Positions 1-12,000 of a stretch of DNA of 64,000 nucleotides are shown piece after piece. The notes beneath the pieces are model-generated. The model was not told the DNA's origin and ran no database searches. It saw only the letters and a list, made by a program, of their open reading frames with translations. This DNA is from Morinoia aosen (Eukaryota > Arthropoda > Malacostraca > Amphipoda > Talitridae). The translations under genes and the position numbers were made by a program. The stretch lies in assembly GCA_030386875.1 (NCBI GenBank), contig CM059556.1, positions 34,946,964-35,010,963 of the forward strand, in the 5' to 3' direction. Numbering within the stretch: position 1 is the first letter of the stretch; every line of letters starts with the position of its first letter.

Positions 1-3000
1 GTGTGGTGTCTTGGTTTGTTGTGTGTCTTGGTGTGTTGTGTGGGTCCTTGTTGGTGTGTTGTGTGGGTCTTGTTGGTGTGTTGTGTGGGTCTTGTTGGTG
101 TGTTGTGGGGGTCTTGTTGGTGTGTTGTGTGGGTGTCTTGTTGGTGTGTTGTGTGGGGTCTTGTTGGTGTGTTGTGTGGGGTCTTGTTGGTGTGTTGTGT
201 GGGTCTTGTTGGTGTGTTGTGTGGGTCTTGTTGGTGTGTTGTGTGGGTCTTGTTGGTGTGTTGTGTGGGTGTCTTGTTGGTGTGTTGTGTGGGTGTTGTT
301 GGTGTGTTGTGTGGGTCTTGTTGGTGTGTTGTGTGGGTCTTGTTGGTGTGTTGTGTGGGTCTTGTTGGTGTGTTGTGTGGGTGTCTTGTTGGTGTGTTGT
401 GTGGGTCTTGTTGGTGTGTTGTGTGGGTGTCTTGTTGGTGTGTTGTGTGGGTCTTGTTGGTGTGTTGTGTGGGTCTTGTTGGTGTGTTGTGTGGGTCTTG
501 TTGGTGTGTTGTGTGGGTCTTGTTGGTGTGTTGTGTGGGTCTTGTTGGTGTGTTGTGTGGGTGTCTTGTTGGTGTGTTGTGTGGGTCTTGTTGGTGTGTT
601 GTGTGGGTCTTGTTGGTGTGTTGTGTGGGTCTTGTTGGTGTGTTGTGTGGGTGTCTTGTTGGTGTGTTGTGTGGGTCTTGTTGGTGTGTTGTGTGGGTCT
701 TGTTGGTGTGTTGTGTGGGTCTTGTTGGTGTGTTGTGTGGGTCTTGTTGGTGTGTTGTGTGGGTGTCTTGTTGGTGTGTTGTGTGGGTCTTGTTGGTGTG
801 TTGTGTGGGTCTTGTTGGTGTGTTGTGTGGGTCTTGTTGGTGTGTTGTGTGGGTCTTGTTGGTGTGTTGTGGGGGTCTTGTTGGTGTGTTGTGTGGGTCT
901 TGTTGGTGTGTTGTGTGGGTCTTGTTGGTGTGTTGTGGGGGTCTTGTTGGTGTGTTGTGTGGGTCTTGTTGGTGTGTTGTGGGGGTCTTGTTGGTGTGTT
1001 GTGTGGGTCTTGTTGGTGTGTTGTGGGGGTCTTGTTGGTGTGTTGTGGGTGTCTTGTTGGTGTGTTGTGTGGGTCTTTTTGGTGTGTTGTGGGGGTCTTG
1101 TTGGTGTGTTGTGTGGGTCTTGTTGGTGTGTTGTGGGGGTCTTGTTGGTGTGTTGTGTGGGTCTTGTTGGTGTGTTGTGGGGGTCTTGTTGGTGTGTTGT
1201 GTGGGTCTTGTTGGTGTGTTGTGTGGGTCTTGTTGGTGTGTTGTGGGGGTCTTGTTGGTGTGTTGTGTGGGTCTTGTTGGTGTGTTGTGGGGGTCTTGTT
1301 GGTGTGTTGTGTGGGTCTTGTTGGTGTGTTGTGGGGGTCTTGTTGGTGTGTTGTGGGGGTCTTGTTGGTGTGTTGTGTGGGTCTTGTTGGTGTGTTGTGG
1401 GGGTCTTGTTGGTGTGATGTGTGGGTCTTGTTGGTGTGTTGTGTGGGTCTTGTTGGTGTGTTGTGTGGGTGTCTTGTTGGTGTGTTGTGTGGGTCTTGTT
1501 GGTGTGTTGTGTGGGTCTTGTTGGTGTGTTGTGTGGGTCTTGTTGGTGTGTTGTGTGGGTGTCTTGTTGGTGCGTTGTGTGGGTCTTGTTGGTGTGTTGT
1601 GTGGGTCTTTTTGGTGTGTTGTGGGGGTCTTGTTGGTGTGTTGTGTGGGTGTCTTGTTGGTGTGTTGTGTGGGTCTTGTTGGTGTGTTGTGGGGGTCTTG
1701 TTGGTGTGTTGTGTGGGTGTCTTGTTGGTGTGTTGTGTGGGTCTTGTTGGTGTGTTGTGTGGGTCTTGTTGGTGTGTTGTGGGTGTTGTTGGTGTGTTGT
1801 GTGGGTCTTGTTGGTGTGTTGTGTGGGTCTTGTTGGTGTGTTGTGTGGGTGTCTTGTTGGTGCGTTGTGTGGGTCTTGTTGGTGTGTTGTGTGGGTGTCT
1901 TGTTGGTGTGTTGTGTGGGTCTTGTTGGTGTGTTGTGGGTGTTGTTGGTGTGTTGTGTGGGTCTTGTTGGTGTGTTGTGTGGGTCTTGTTCATGTGTTGT
2001 GTGGGTCTTGTTGGTGTGTTGTGTGGGTGTCTTGTTGGTGTGTTGTGTGGGTCTTGTTGGTGTGTTGTGTGGGTCTTGTTGGTGTGTTGTGGGTGTTGTT
2101 GGTGTGTTGTGTGGGTCTTGTTGGTGTGTTGTGTGGGTCTTGTTGGTGTGTTGTGTGGGTGTCTTGTTGGTGTGTTGTGTGGGTCTTGTTGGTGTGTTGT
2201 GGGTGTCTTGTTGGTGTGTTGTGTGGGTCTTGTTGGTGTGTTGTGGGTGTCTTGTTGGTGTGTTGTGTGGGTCTTGTTGGTGTGTTGTGTGGGTCTTGTT
2301 GGTGTGTTGTGTGGGTCTTGTTGGTGTGTTGTGTGGGTCTTGTTGGTGTGTTGTGGGTGTCTTGTTGGTGTGTTGTGTGGGTCTTGTTGGTGTGTTGGGT
2401 GTCTTGTTGGTGTGTGTGGGTCTTGTTGGTGTGTTGTGTGGGTCTTGTTGGTGTGTTGTGTGGGTGTCTTGTTGGTGTGTTGTGTGGGTCTTGTTGGTGT
2501 GTTGTGTGGGTGTCTTGTTGGTGTGTTGTGTGGGTCTTGTTGGTGTGTTGTGTGGGTGTCTTGTTGGTGTGTTGTGTGGGTCTTGTTGGTGTGTTGTGTG
2601 GGTGTCTTGTTGGTGTGTTGTGTGGGTCTTGTTGGTGTGTTGTGTGGGTGTCTTGTTGGTGTGTTGTGTGGGTCTTGTTGGTGTGTTGTGTGGGTGTCTT
2701 GTTGGTGTGTTGTGTGGGTCTTGTTGGTGTGTTGTGTGGGTCTTGTTGGTGTGTTGTGGGTGTCTTGCTGGTGTGTTGTGTGGGTCTTGTTGGTGTGTTG
2801 TGGGTGTCTTGTTGGTGTGTTGTGTGGGTGTCTTGTTGGTGTGTTGTGTGGGTCTTGTTGGTGTGTTGTGGGTGTCTTGTTGGTGTGTTGTGTGGGTGTC
2901 TTGTTGGTGTGTTGTGTGGGTCTTGTTGGTGTGTTGTGGGTGTCTTGTTGGTGTGTTGTGTGGGTGTCTTGTTGGTGTGTTGTGTGGGTCTTGTTGGTGT

Positions 3001-6000
3001 GTTGTGGGTGTCTTGTTGGTGTGTTGTGTGGGTGTCTTGTTGGTGTGTTGTGTGGGTCTTGTTGGTGTGTTGTGGGTGTCTTGTTGGTGTGTTGTGTGGG
3101 TGTCTTGTTGGTGTGTTGTGTGGGTCTTGTTGGTGTGTTGTGTGGGTGTCTTGTTGGTGTGTTGTGTGGGTCTTGTTGGTGTGTTGTGTGGGTCTTGTTG
3201 GTGTGTTGTGTGGGTGTCTTGTTGGTGTGTTGTGTGGGTCTTGTTGGTGTGTTGTGTGGGTCTTGTTGGTGTGTTGTGGGTGTCTTGTTGGTGCGTTGTG
3301 TGGGTCTTGTTGGTGTGTTGTGGGTGCCTTGTTGGTGTGTTGTGTGGGTCTTGTTGGTGTGTTGTGTGGGTCTTGTTGGTGTGTTGTGTGGGTGTCTTGT
3401 TGATGTGTTGTGTGGGTCTTGTTGGTGTGTTGTGTGGGTCTTGTTGGTGTGTTGTGTGGGTGTTGTTGATGTGTTGTGTGGGTCTTGTTGGTGTGTTGTG
3501 TGGGTCTTGTTGGTGTGTTGTGGGGGTCTTGTTGGTGTGTTGTGGGGGTCTTGTTGGTGTGTTGTGTGGGTCTTGTTGGTGTGTTGTGTGGGTCTTGTTG
3601 GTGTGTTGTGTGGGTCTTGTTGGTGTGTTGTGTGGGTCTTGTTGGTGTGTTGTGTGGGTCTTGTTGGTGTGTTGTGTGGGTCTTGTTGGTGTGTTGTGTG
3701 GGTCTTGTTGGTGTGTTGTGTGGGTCTTGTTGGTGTGTTGTGTGGGTCTTGTTGGTGTGTTGTGTGGGTCTTGTTGGTGTGTTGTGGGGGTCTTGTTGGT
3801 GTGTTGTGTGGGTCTTGTTGGTGTGTTGTGTGGGTCTTGTTGGTGTGTTGTGTGGGTCTTGTTGGTGTGTTGTGTGGGTCTTGTTGGTATGTTGTGTGGG
3901 TCTTGTTGGTGTGTTGTGTGGGTCTTGTTGGTGTGTTGTGGGGGTCTTGTTGGTGTGTTGTGTGGGTGTCTTGTTGGTGTGTTGTGGGGGTCTTGTTGGT
4001 GTGTTGTGTGGGTGTCTTGTTGGTGTGTTGTGGGGGTCTTGTTGGTGTGTTGTGTGGGTGTCTTGTTGGTGTGTTGTGGGGGTCTTGTTGGTGTGTTGTG
4101 TGGGTGTCTTGTTGGTGTGTTGTGGGTGTCTTGTTGGTGTGTTGTGTGGGTGTCTTGTTGGTGTGTTGTGTGGGTGTCTTGTTGGTGTGTTGTGTGGGTC
4201 TTGTTGGTGTGTTGTGGGTATCTTGTTGGTGTGTTGTGGGGGTCTTGTTGGTGTGTTGTGTGGGTCTTGTTGGTGTGTTGTGGGGGTCTTGTTGGTGTGT
4301 TGTATGGGTGTCTTGTTGGTGTGTTGTGTGGGTCTTGTTGGTGTGTTGTGTGGGTCTTGTTGGTGTGTTGTGTGGGTGTTGTTGATGTGTTGTGTGGGTC
4401 TTGTTGGTGTGTTGTGTGGGTCTTGTTGGTGTGTTGTGGGGGTCTTGTTGGTGTGTTGTGGGGGTCTTGTTGGTGTGTTGTGTGGGTCTTGTTGGTGTGT
4501 TGTGTGGGTCTTGTTGGTGTGTTGTGTGGGTCTTGTTGGTGTGTTGTGTGGGTCTTGTTGGTGTGTTGTGTGGGTCTTGTTGGTGTGTTGTGTGGGTCTT
4601 GTTGGTGTGTTGTGTGGGTCTTGTTGGTGTGTTGTGTGGGTCTTGTTGGTGTGTTGTGTGGGTCTTGTTGGTGTGTTGTGTGGGTCTTGTTGGTGTGTTG
4701 TGTGGGTCTTGTTGGTGTGTTGTGGGGGTCTTGTTGGTGTGTTGTGTGGGTCTTGTTGGTGTGTTGTGTGGGTCTTGTTGGTGTGTTGTGGGGGTCTTGT
4801 TGGTGTGTTGTGTGGGTCTTGTTGGTGTGTTGTGTGGGTCTTGTTGGTGTGTTGTGTGGGTCTTGTTGGTGTGTTGTGTGGGTCTTGTTGGTGTGTTGTG
4901 TGGGTGTTGTTGGTGTGTTGTGTGGGTCTTGTTGGTGTGTTGTGTGGGTGCTGTTGGTTTGTGTGGGTGTTGTTGGTGTGTTGTGGGGGTCTTGTTGGTG
5001 TGTTGTGTGGGTGCTGTTGGTTTGTGTGGGTGTTGTTGGTGTGTTGTGTGGGTCTTGTTGGTGTGTTGTGTGGGTCTTGTTGGTGTGTTGTGTGGGTGCT
5101 GTTGGTTTGTGTGGGTGCTGTTGGTTTGTGTGGGTCTTGTTGGTGTGTTGTGTGGGTCTTGTTGGTGTGTTGTGTGGGTGCTGTTGGTTTGTGTGGGTCT
5201 TGTTGGTGTGGTTGTGTGGGTGCTGTTGGTTTGTGTGGTGTTGTGTGTTGTGTGGTCTTGTTGGTGTGTTGTGGGGGGTCTTGTTGGTGTGTTGTGTGGG
5301 TGCTGTTGGTTTGTGTGGGTGTTGTTGGTGTGTTGTGTGGGTCTTGTTGGTGTGTTGTGGGGGTCTTGTTGGTGTGTTGTGGGGGTCTTGTTGGTGTGTT
5401 GTGTGGGTCTTGTTGGTGTGTTGTGTGGGTCTTGTTGGTGTGTTGTGTGGGTGCTGTTGGTTTGTGTGGGTGTTGTTGGTGTGTTGTGTGGGTCTTGTTG
5501 GTGTGTTGTGTGGGTCTTGTTGGTGTGTTGTGTGGGTGTTGTTGGTGTGTGTGTTGTTGGTGTGTTGTGTGGGTGTTGTTGGTGTGTTGTGTGGGTGTTG
5601 TTGGTGTGTGTGTTGTTGGTGTGTTGTGTGGGTGCTGTTGGTTTGTGTGGGTCTTGTTGGTGTGTTGTGTGGGTCTTGTTGGTGTGTTGTGTGGGTGTTG
5701 TTGGTGTGTGTGTTGTTGGTGTGTTGTGTGGGTGCTGTTGGTTTGTGTGGGTCTTGTTGGTGTGTTGTGTGGGTCTTGTTGGTGTGTTGTGTGGGTCTTG
5801 TTGGTGTGTTGTGTGGGTGTTGTTGGTGTGTTGTGTGGGTCTTGTTGGTGTGTTGTGTGGGTGTTGTTGGTGTGTTGTGTGGGTGCTGTTGGTTTGTGTG
5901 GGTCTTGTTGGTGTGTTGTGTGGGTCTTGTTGGTGTGTTGTGTGGGTCTTGTTGGTGTGTTGTGTGGGTGTTGTTGGTGTGTTGTGTGGGTGTTGTTGGT

Positions 6001-9000
6001 GTGTTGTGGGGGTCTTGTTGGTGTGTTGTGTGGGTCTTGTTGGTGTGTTGTGTGGGTGTTGTTGGTGTGTTGTGTGGGTCTTGTTGGTGTGTTGTGTGGG
6101 TCTTGTTGGTGTGTTGTGGGGGTCTTGTTGGTGTGTTGTGGGGGTCTTGTTGGTGTGTTGTGTGGGTCTTGTTGGTGTGTTGTGTGGGTGTTGTTGGTGT
6201 GTTGTGTGGGTGTTGTTGGTGTGTTGTGGGGGTCTTGTTGGTGTGTTGTGTGGGTCTTGTTGGTGTGTTGTGTGGGTGCTGTTGGTTTGTGTGGGTGTTG
6301 TTGGTGTGTTGTGGGGGTCTTGTTGGTGTGTTGTGGGGGTCTTGTTGGTGTGTTGTGGGTGTCTTGTTGGTGTGTTGTGTGGGTGTTGTTGGTGTGTTGT
6401 GTGGGTGTTGTTGGTGTGTTGTGGGGGTCTTGTTGGTGTGTTGTGTGGGTCTTGTTATTGTGTTGTGGGGTCTTGTTGGTGTGTTGTGGGGGTCTTGTTG
6501 GTGTGTTGTGGGTGTCTTGTTGGTGTGTTGTGGGTGTCTTGTTGGTGTGTTGTGGGTGTCTTGTTGGTGTGTTGTGGGGTCTTGTTGGTGTGTTGTGGGT
6601 GTCTTGTTGGTGTGTTGTGGGGGTCTTGTTGGTGTGTTGTGTGGGTGCTGTTGGTTTGTGTGGGTGTTGTTGGTGTGTTGTGGGGGTCTTGTTGGTGTGT
6701 TGTGGGGGTCTTGTTGGTGTGTTGTGGGGGTCTTGTTGGTGTGTTGTGGGGGTCTTGTTGGTGTGTTGTGGGGTCTTGTTGGTGTGTTGTGGGGGTCTTG
6801 TTGGTGTGTTGTGGGGGTCTTGTTGGTGTGTTGTGGGGGTCTTGTTGGTGTGTTGTGTGGGTGCTGTTGGTTTGTGTGGGTGTTGTTGGTGTGTTGTGTG
6901 GGTGCTGTTGGTTTGTGTGGGTGTTGTTGGTCTGTTGTGGGGGTCTTGTTGGTGTGTTGTGGGGGTCTTGTTGGTGTGTTGTGGGTGTCTTGTTGGTGTG
7001 TTGTGGGGGTCTTGTTGGTGTGTTGTGGGGGTCTTGTTGGTGTGTTGTGTGGGTGTTGTTGGTGTGTTGTGTGGGTGTTGTTGGTGTGTTGTGGGGGTCT
7101 TGTTGGTGTGTTGTGTGGGTCTTGTTGGTGTGTTGTGTGGGTGCTGTTGGTTTGTGTGGGTGTTGTTGGTGTGTTGTGGGGGTCTTGTTGGTGTGTTGTG
7201 TGGGTCTTGTTGGTGTGTTGTGTGGGTGCTGTTGGTTTGTGTGGGTGTTGTTGGTGTGTTGTGTGGGTGCTGTTGGTTTGTGTGGGTGTTGTTGTTGTGG
7301 GGGTCTTGTTGGTGTGTTGTGTGGGTCTTGTTGGTGTGTTGTTGGGGTGTCTTGTTGGTGTGTTGTGTGGGTCTTGTTGGTGTGTTGTGTGGGTGTTGTT
7401 GGTGTGTTGTGTGGGTGTCTTGTTGGTGTGTTGTGTGGGTCTTGTTGGTGTGTTGTGTGGGTCTTGTTGGTGTGTTGTGTGGGTCTTGGTGTGTTGTGTG
7501 GGTCTTGTTGGTGTGTTGTGTGGGTGTTGTTGGTGTGTTGTGTGGGTGTTGTTGGTGTGTTGTGTGGGTGTTGTTGGTGTGTTGTGTGGGTGTTGTTGGT
7601 GTGTTGTGTGGGTGTTGTTGGTGTGTTGTGTGGGTGTTGTTGGTGTGTTGTGTGGGTGTTGTTGGTGTGTTGTGTGGGTGTTGTTGGTGTGTTGTGTGGG
7701 TGTTGTTGGTGTGTTGTGTGGGTGTTGTTGGAGTGTTGTGTGGGTGTTGTTGGTGTGTTGTGTGGGTGTTGTTGGTGTGTTGTGTGGGTGTTGTTGGTGT
7801 GTTGTGTGGGTGTTGTTGGTGTGTTGTGTGGGTGTTGTTGGTGTGTTGTGTGGGTGTTGTTGGTGTGTTGTGTGGGTGTTGTTGGTGTGTTGTGTGGGTG
7901 TTGTTGGTGTGTTGTGTGGGTGTTGTTGGTGTGTTGTGTGGGGTCTTGTTGGTGTGTTGTGTGGGTCTTGTTGGTGTGTTGTGTGGGTCTTGTTGGTGTG
8001 TTGTGTGGGTGTTGTTGGTGTGTTGTGTGGGTCTTGTTGGTGTGTTGTGTGGGTGTTGTTGGTGTGTTGTGTGGGTCTTGTTGGTGTGTTGTGTGGGTCT
8101 TGTTGGTGTGTTGTGTGGGTCTTGTTGGTGTGTTGTGTGGGTGTTGTTGGTGTGTTGTGTGGGTCTTGTTGGTGTGTTGTGTGGGTGTTGTTGGTGTGTT
8201 GTGTGGGTGTCTTGTTGGTGTGTTGTGTGGGTGTTGTTGGTGTGTTGTGTGGGTGTTGTTGGTGTGTTGTGTGGGTCTTGTTGGTGTGTTGTGTGGGTCT
8301 TGTTGGTGTGTTGTGTGGGTGTTGTTGGTGTGTTGTGTGGGTCTTGTTGGTGTGTTGTGTGGGTCTTGTTGGTGTGTTGTGTGGGTCTTGTTGGTGTGTT
8401 TGTGTGGGTCTTGTTGGTGTGTTGTGTGGGTGTTGTTGGTGTGTTGTGTGGGTCATGTTGGTGTGTTGTGTGGGTGTCTTGTTGGTGTGTTGTGTGGGTC
8501 TTGTTGGTGTGTTGTGTGGGTGTCTTGTTGGTGTGTTGTGTGGGTCTTGTTGGTGTGTTGTGTGGGTGTCTTGTTGGTGTGTTGTGTGGGTCTTGTTGGT
8601 GTGTTGTGTGGGTGTCTTGTTGGTGTGTTGTGTGGGTGTCTTGTTGGTGTGTTGTGTGGGTCTTGTTGGTGTGTTGTGTGGGTCTTGTTGGTGTGTTGTG
8701 TGGGTGTTGTTGGTGTGTTGTGGGGGTGTCTTGTTGGTGTGTTTTGTGGGTGTTGTTGGTATGTTGTGTGGGTGTTATTGGTGTGTTGTGTGGGTGTTGT
8801 TGGTGTGGTTGTGTGGGTGTCTTGTTGGTGTGTTGTGTGGGTGTTGTTGGTGTGTTGTGTGGGTGTCTTGTTGGTGTGTTGTGTGGGTCTTGTTGGTGTG
8901 TTGTGTGGGTGTTGTTGGTGTGTTGTGTGGGTGTCTTGTTGGTGTGTTGTGTGGGTGTTGTTGGTGTGTTGTGTGGGTCTTGTTGGTGTGTTGTGTGGGT

Positions 9001-12000
9001 CTTGTTGGTGTGTTGTGTGGGTGTTGTTGGTGTGTTGTGTGGGTCTTGTTGGTGTGTTGTGTGGGTCTTGTTGGTGTGTTGTGTGGGTCTTGTTGGTGTG
9101 TTGTGTGGGTGTTGTTGGTGTATTGTGTGGGTGTTGTTGGTGTGTTGTGTGGGTGTCTTGTTGGTGTGTTGTGTGGGTCTTGTTGGTGTGTTATGTGGGT
9201 CTTGTTGGTGTGTTGTGTGGGTGTTGTTGGTGTGTTGTGTGGGTCTTGTTGGTGTGTTGTGGGGGTCTTGTTGGTGTGTTGTGTGGGGGTCTTGTTGGTG
9301 TGTTGTGTGGGTCTTGTTGGTGTGTTGTGTGGGTCTTGTTGGTGTGTTGTGGGGGTCTTGTTGGTGTGTTGTGTGGGTGTTGTTGGTGTGTTGTGTGGGT
9401 CTTGTTGGTGTGTTGTGTGGGTCTTGTTGGTGTGTTGTGTGGGTGTTGTTGGTGTGTTGTGTGGGTGTTGTTGGTGTGTTGTGTGGGTCTTGTTGGTGTG
9501 TTGTGTGGGTGTTGTTGGTGTGTTGTGTGGGTGTTGTTGGTGTGTTGTGTGGGTGTTGTTGGTGTGTTGTGTGGGTCTTGTTGGGTGTGTTGTGTGGGTG
9601 TTGTTGGTGTGTTGTGTGGGTGTTGTTGGTGTGTTGTGTGGGTCTTGTTGGTGTGTTGTGTGGGTGTTGTTGGTGTGTTGTGTGGGTCTTGTTGGTGTGT
9701 TGTGTGGGTGTTGTTGGTGTGTTGTGTGGGTGTTGTTGGTGTGTTGTGGGGGTCTTGTTGGTGTGTTGTGTGGGTCTTGTTGGTGTGTTGTGTGGGTCTT
9801 GTTGGTGTGTTGTGTGGGTCTTGTTGGTGTGTTGTGTGGGTCTTGTTGGTGTGTTGTGTGGGTCTTGTTGGTGTGTTTGTGTGGGTCTTGTTGGTGTGTT
9901 GTGTGGGTCTTGTTGGTGTGTTGTGTGGGTCTTGTTGGTGTGTTGTGGGGGTCTTGGTTGGTGTGTTGTGTGGGTCTTGTTGGTGTGTTGTGTGGGTGTT
10001 GTTGGTGTGTTGTGTGGGTGTTGTTGGTGTGTTGTGTGGGTGTTGTTGGTGTGTTGTGTGGGTCTTGTTGGTGTGTTGTGTGGGTCTTGTTGGTGTGTTG
10101 TGTGGGTGTTGTTGGTGTGTTGTGTGGGTCTTGTTGGTGTGTTGTGTGGGTCTTGTTGGTGTGTTGTGTGGGTCTTGTTGGTGTGTTGTGTGGGTCTTGT
10201 TGGTGTGTTGTGTGGGTCTTGTTGGTGTGTTGTGTGGGTGTTGTTGGTGTGTTGTGTGGGTGTTGTTGGTGTGTTGTGTGGGTCTTGTTGGTGTGTTGTG
10301 TGGGTGTTGTTGGTGTGTTGTGTGGGTCTTGTTGGTGTGTTGTGTGGGTGTTGTTGGTGTGTTGTGTGGGTGTTGTTGGTGTGTTGTGTGGGTTTTGTTG
10401 GTGTGTTGTGTGGGTCTTGTTGGTGTGTTGTGTGGGTCTTGTTGGTGTGTTGTGGGGGTCTTGTTGGTGTGTTGTGTGGGTGTTGTTGGTGTGTTGTGTG
10501 GGTCTTGTTGGTGTGTTGTGTGGGTCTTGTTGGTATGTTGTGTGGGTGTTGTTGGTGTGTTGTGTGGGTGTTGTTGGTGTGTTGTGTGGGTCTTGTTGGT
10601 GTGTTGTGTGGGTCTTGTTGGTGTGTTGTGTGGGTGTTGTTGGTGTGTTGTGTGGGTGTTGTTGGTGTGTTGTGTGGGTCTTGTTGGTGTGTTGTGTGGG
10701 TCTTGTTGGTGTGTTGTGTGGGTCTTGTTGGTGTGTTGTGTGTGTCTTGTTGGTGTGTTGTGTGGGTCTTGTTGGTGTGTTGTGTGGGTGTCTTGTTGGT
10801 GTGTTGTGTGGGTGTCTTGTTGGTGTGTTGTGTGGGTGTCTTGTTGGTGTGTTGTGTGGGTCTTGTTGGTGTGTTGTGTGGGTGTCTTGTTGGTGTGTTG
10901 TGTGGGTGTTGTTGGTGTGTTGTGTGGGTGTCTTGTTGGTGTGTTGTGTGGGTCTTGTTGGTGTGTTGTGTGGGTCTTGTTGGTGCGTTGTGTGGGTGTC
11001 TTGTTGGTGTGTTGTGTGGGGTCTTGTTGGTGTGTTGTGTGGGTGTTGTTGGTGTGTTGTGTGGGTCTTGTTGGTGTGTTGTGTGGGTGTCTTGTTGGTG
11101 TGTTGTGTGGGTCTTGTTGGTGTGTTGTGTGGGTCTTGTTGGTGTGTTGTGTGGGTGTTGTTGGTGTGTTGTGTGGGTGTCTTGTTGGTGTGTTGTGTGG
11201 GTCTTGTTGGTGTGTTGTGTGGGTCTTGTTGGTGTGTTGTGTGGGTGTCTTGTTGGTGTGTTGTGTGGGTGTTGTTGGTGTGTTGTGTGGGTGTCTTGTT
11301 GGTGTGTTGTGTGGGTCTTGTTGGTGTGTTGTGTGGGTCTTGTTGGTGTGTTGTGTGGGTGTCTTGTTGGTGTGTTGTGTGGGTCTTGTTGGTGTGTTGT
11401 GTGGGTGTCTTGTTGGTGTGTTGTGTGGGTGTCTTGTTGGTGTGTTGTGTGGGTGTCTTGTTGGTGTGTTGTGTGGGTCTTGTTGGTGTGTTGTAAGGGT
11501 GTTGTTGGTGTGTTGTGTGGGTGTCTTGTTGGTGTGTTGTGTGGGTCTTGTTGGTGTGTTGTGTGGGTGTTGTTGGTGTGTTGTGTGGGGGTCTTGTTGG
11601 TGTGTTGTGTGGGTGTCTTGTTGGTGTGTTGTGTGGGTGTTGTTGGTGTGTTGTGTGGGTGTTGTTGGTGTGTTGTGTGGGTGTTGTTGGTGTGTTGTGT
11701 GGGTGTTGTTGGTGTGTTGTGTGGGGGTCTTGTTGGTGTGTTGTGTGGGGGTCTTGTTGGTGTGTTGTGTGGGTGTTGTTGGTGTGTTGTGTGGGTGTTG
11801 TTGGTGTGTTGTGTGGGGGTCTTGTTGGTGTGTTGTGTGGGGGTCTTGTTGGTGTGTTGTGTGGGGGTCTTGTTGGTGTGTTGTGTGGGTGTCTTGTTGG
11901 TGTGTTGTGTGGGTGTTGTTGGTGTGTTGTGTGGGTGTCTTGTTGGTGTGTTGTGTGGGTGTTGTTGGTGTGTTGTGTGGGTGTCTTGTTGGTGTGTTGT

